Below are positions 13,408-13,572 of a DNA stretch of 13,572 nt, in pieces. The stretch is taken from the NCBI GenBank assembly GCA_022564085.1, contig JADFMC010000012.1, forward strand, positions 1 through 13,572, written 5' to 3'. Positions within the stretch are counted from its first letter, which is position 1. The number at the start of each line of letters is the position of its first letter. A model generated the notes under the pieces. The model was not told the origin of the DNA and made no database searches. It saw only the letters and a program-made list of their open reading frames with translations. The DNA comes from Fidelibacterota bacterium. GTDB taxonomy: Bacteria; Fidelibacterota; Marinisomatia; SCGC-AAA003-L08; TS1B11. The position numbers and the translations under genes were made by a program.

Positions 13408-13484
13408 AAAGAGGCAGGAAAACGGGGCAGGAATTTGACCTATGGTGCCCAAGCCTGACCAGTTTTCAGGGAACGCATTGGCTC

Positions 13485-13572
13485 CTACTTCAGCAGCACC
13501 ATCGTGATTGATTTGGTGTACTCTAGTGTCACCTGCCGGGCGATGTAGAGACCCGAAGGTACGCCTCTGCCA
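13485..13572 (-). CDS. Secreted protein with type IX sorting-like C-terminus (partial)
   Basis: A minus-strand frame enters from the right edge and ends at TAG (13485-13487). The 28 visible residues include VPSGLYIARQVTLEYTK followed by SITMVLLK. A G(V/L)Y...R strand, a short linker, and a terminal K(S/I)..M.LLK strand is the pattern of Por-type (type IX) secretion C-terminal domains in the FCB group. The rest of the protein lies outside the window, so its function is unknown. It would be exported across the outer membrane. Confidence 0.75.
   Translation of the reverse strand, partial: GRGVPSGLYIARQVTLEYTKSITMVLLK

Overview
The window looks like a chromosomal piece from a Gram-negative bacterium of the Fibrobacteres-Chlorobi-Bacteroidetes (FCB) group, possibly a Marinimicrobia-like lineage. 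Three things suggest this. A minus-strand gene cut by the right edge ends in a type IX secretion style C-terminal tail (PSGLYIARQV...KSITMVLLK). There is a reaction-centre-type dihaem cytochrome with TPR repeats. There is also an outer-membrane barrel protein ending in phenylalanine. The taxonomic guess is an inference from these tails and families, not a proof.

Region 1-3795 is a tight plus-strand operon for membrane and periplasmic electron transfer. Its order is: a membrane-anchored CuA cupredoxin, a ferritin-like di-iron protein (TTG start overlapping the previous stop), a NapH/NosR/CcoG-like polyferredoxin, a 68-residue protein with eight cysteines, and a cytochrome c oxidase subunit II-like CuA protein fused to a cytochrome c. 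Two CuA proteins are present, but no haem-copper subunit I, NosZ or other catalytic subunit is visible. This is the best candidate here for an undescribed redox system, with the caveat that the operon may continue to the left of the window.

Region 3796-5332 is a scar. It holds a frameshifted tyrosine recombinase remnant, a possible excisionase-like helix-turn-helix remnant, the N-terminal start of a helicase-type gene, and, directly after an in-frame stop, the C-terminal end of citramalate synthase (cimA). An intact branched-chain aminotransferase gene (ilvE) follows at 5355-6293 and ends at a strong, probably bidirectional terminator.

Region 6871-10910 is a respiratory and envelope block. 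A Crp/Fnr regulator (minus) is divergent from a porin-like gene (plus). The gap between them contains an FNR-type site, TTGAC-N4-ATCAA. A YceI-family periplasmic protein and the dihaem cytochrome c-TPR protein follow. A TlpA-like thioredoxin-fold protein lies on the minus strand at 11439-12035. Together the block suggests anaerobic or low-oxygen respiration and cell-envelope redox work under Fnr-type control.

Most of the long gaps hold recognisable gene debris rather than blank DNA. This includes an integrase-core (IS481-like) transposase tail, a tRNA-Met-like fragment, an HD-GYP domain tail with a one-base deletion, and a decayed tRNA-Phe followed by two minus-strand terminators. Several further protein-like stretches cannot be named with confidence. 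The pattern points to ongoing gene erosion around a set of well-kept redox genes.
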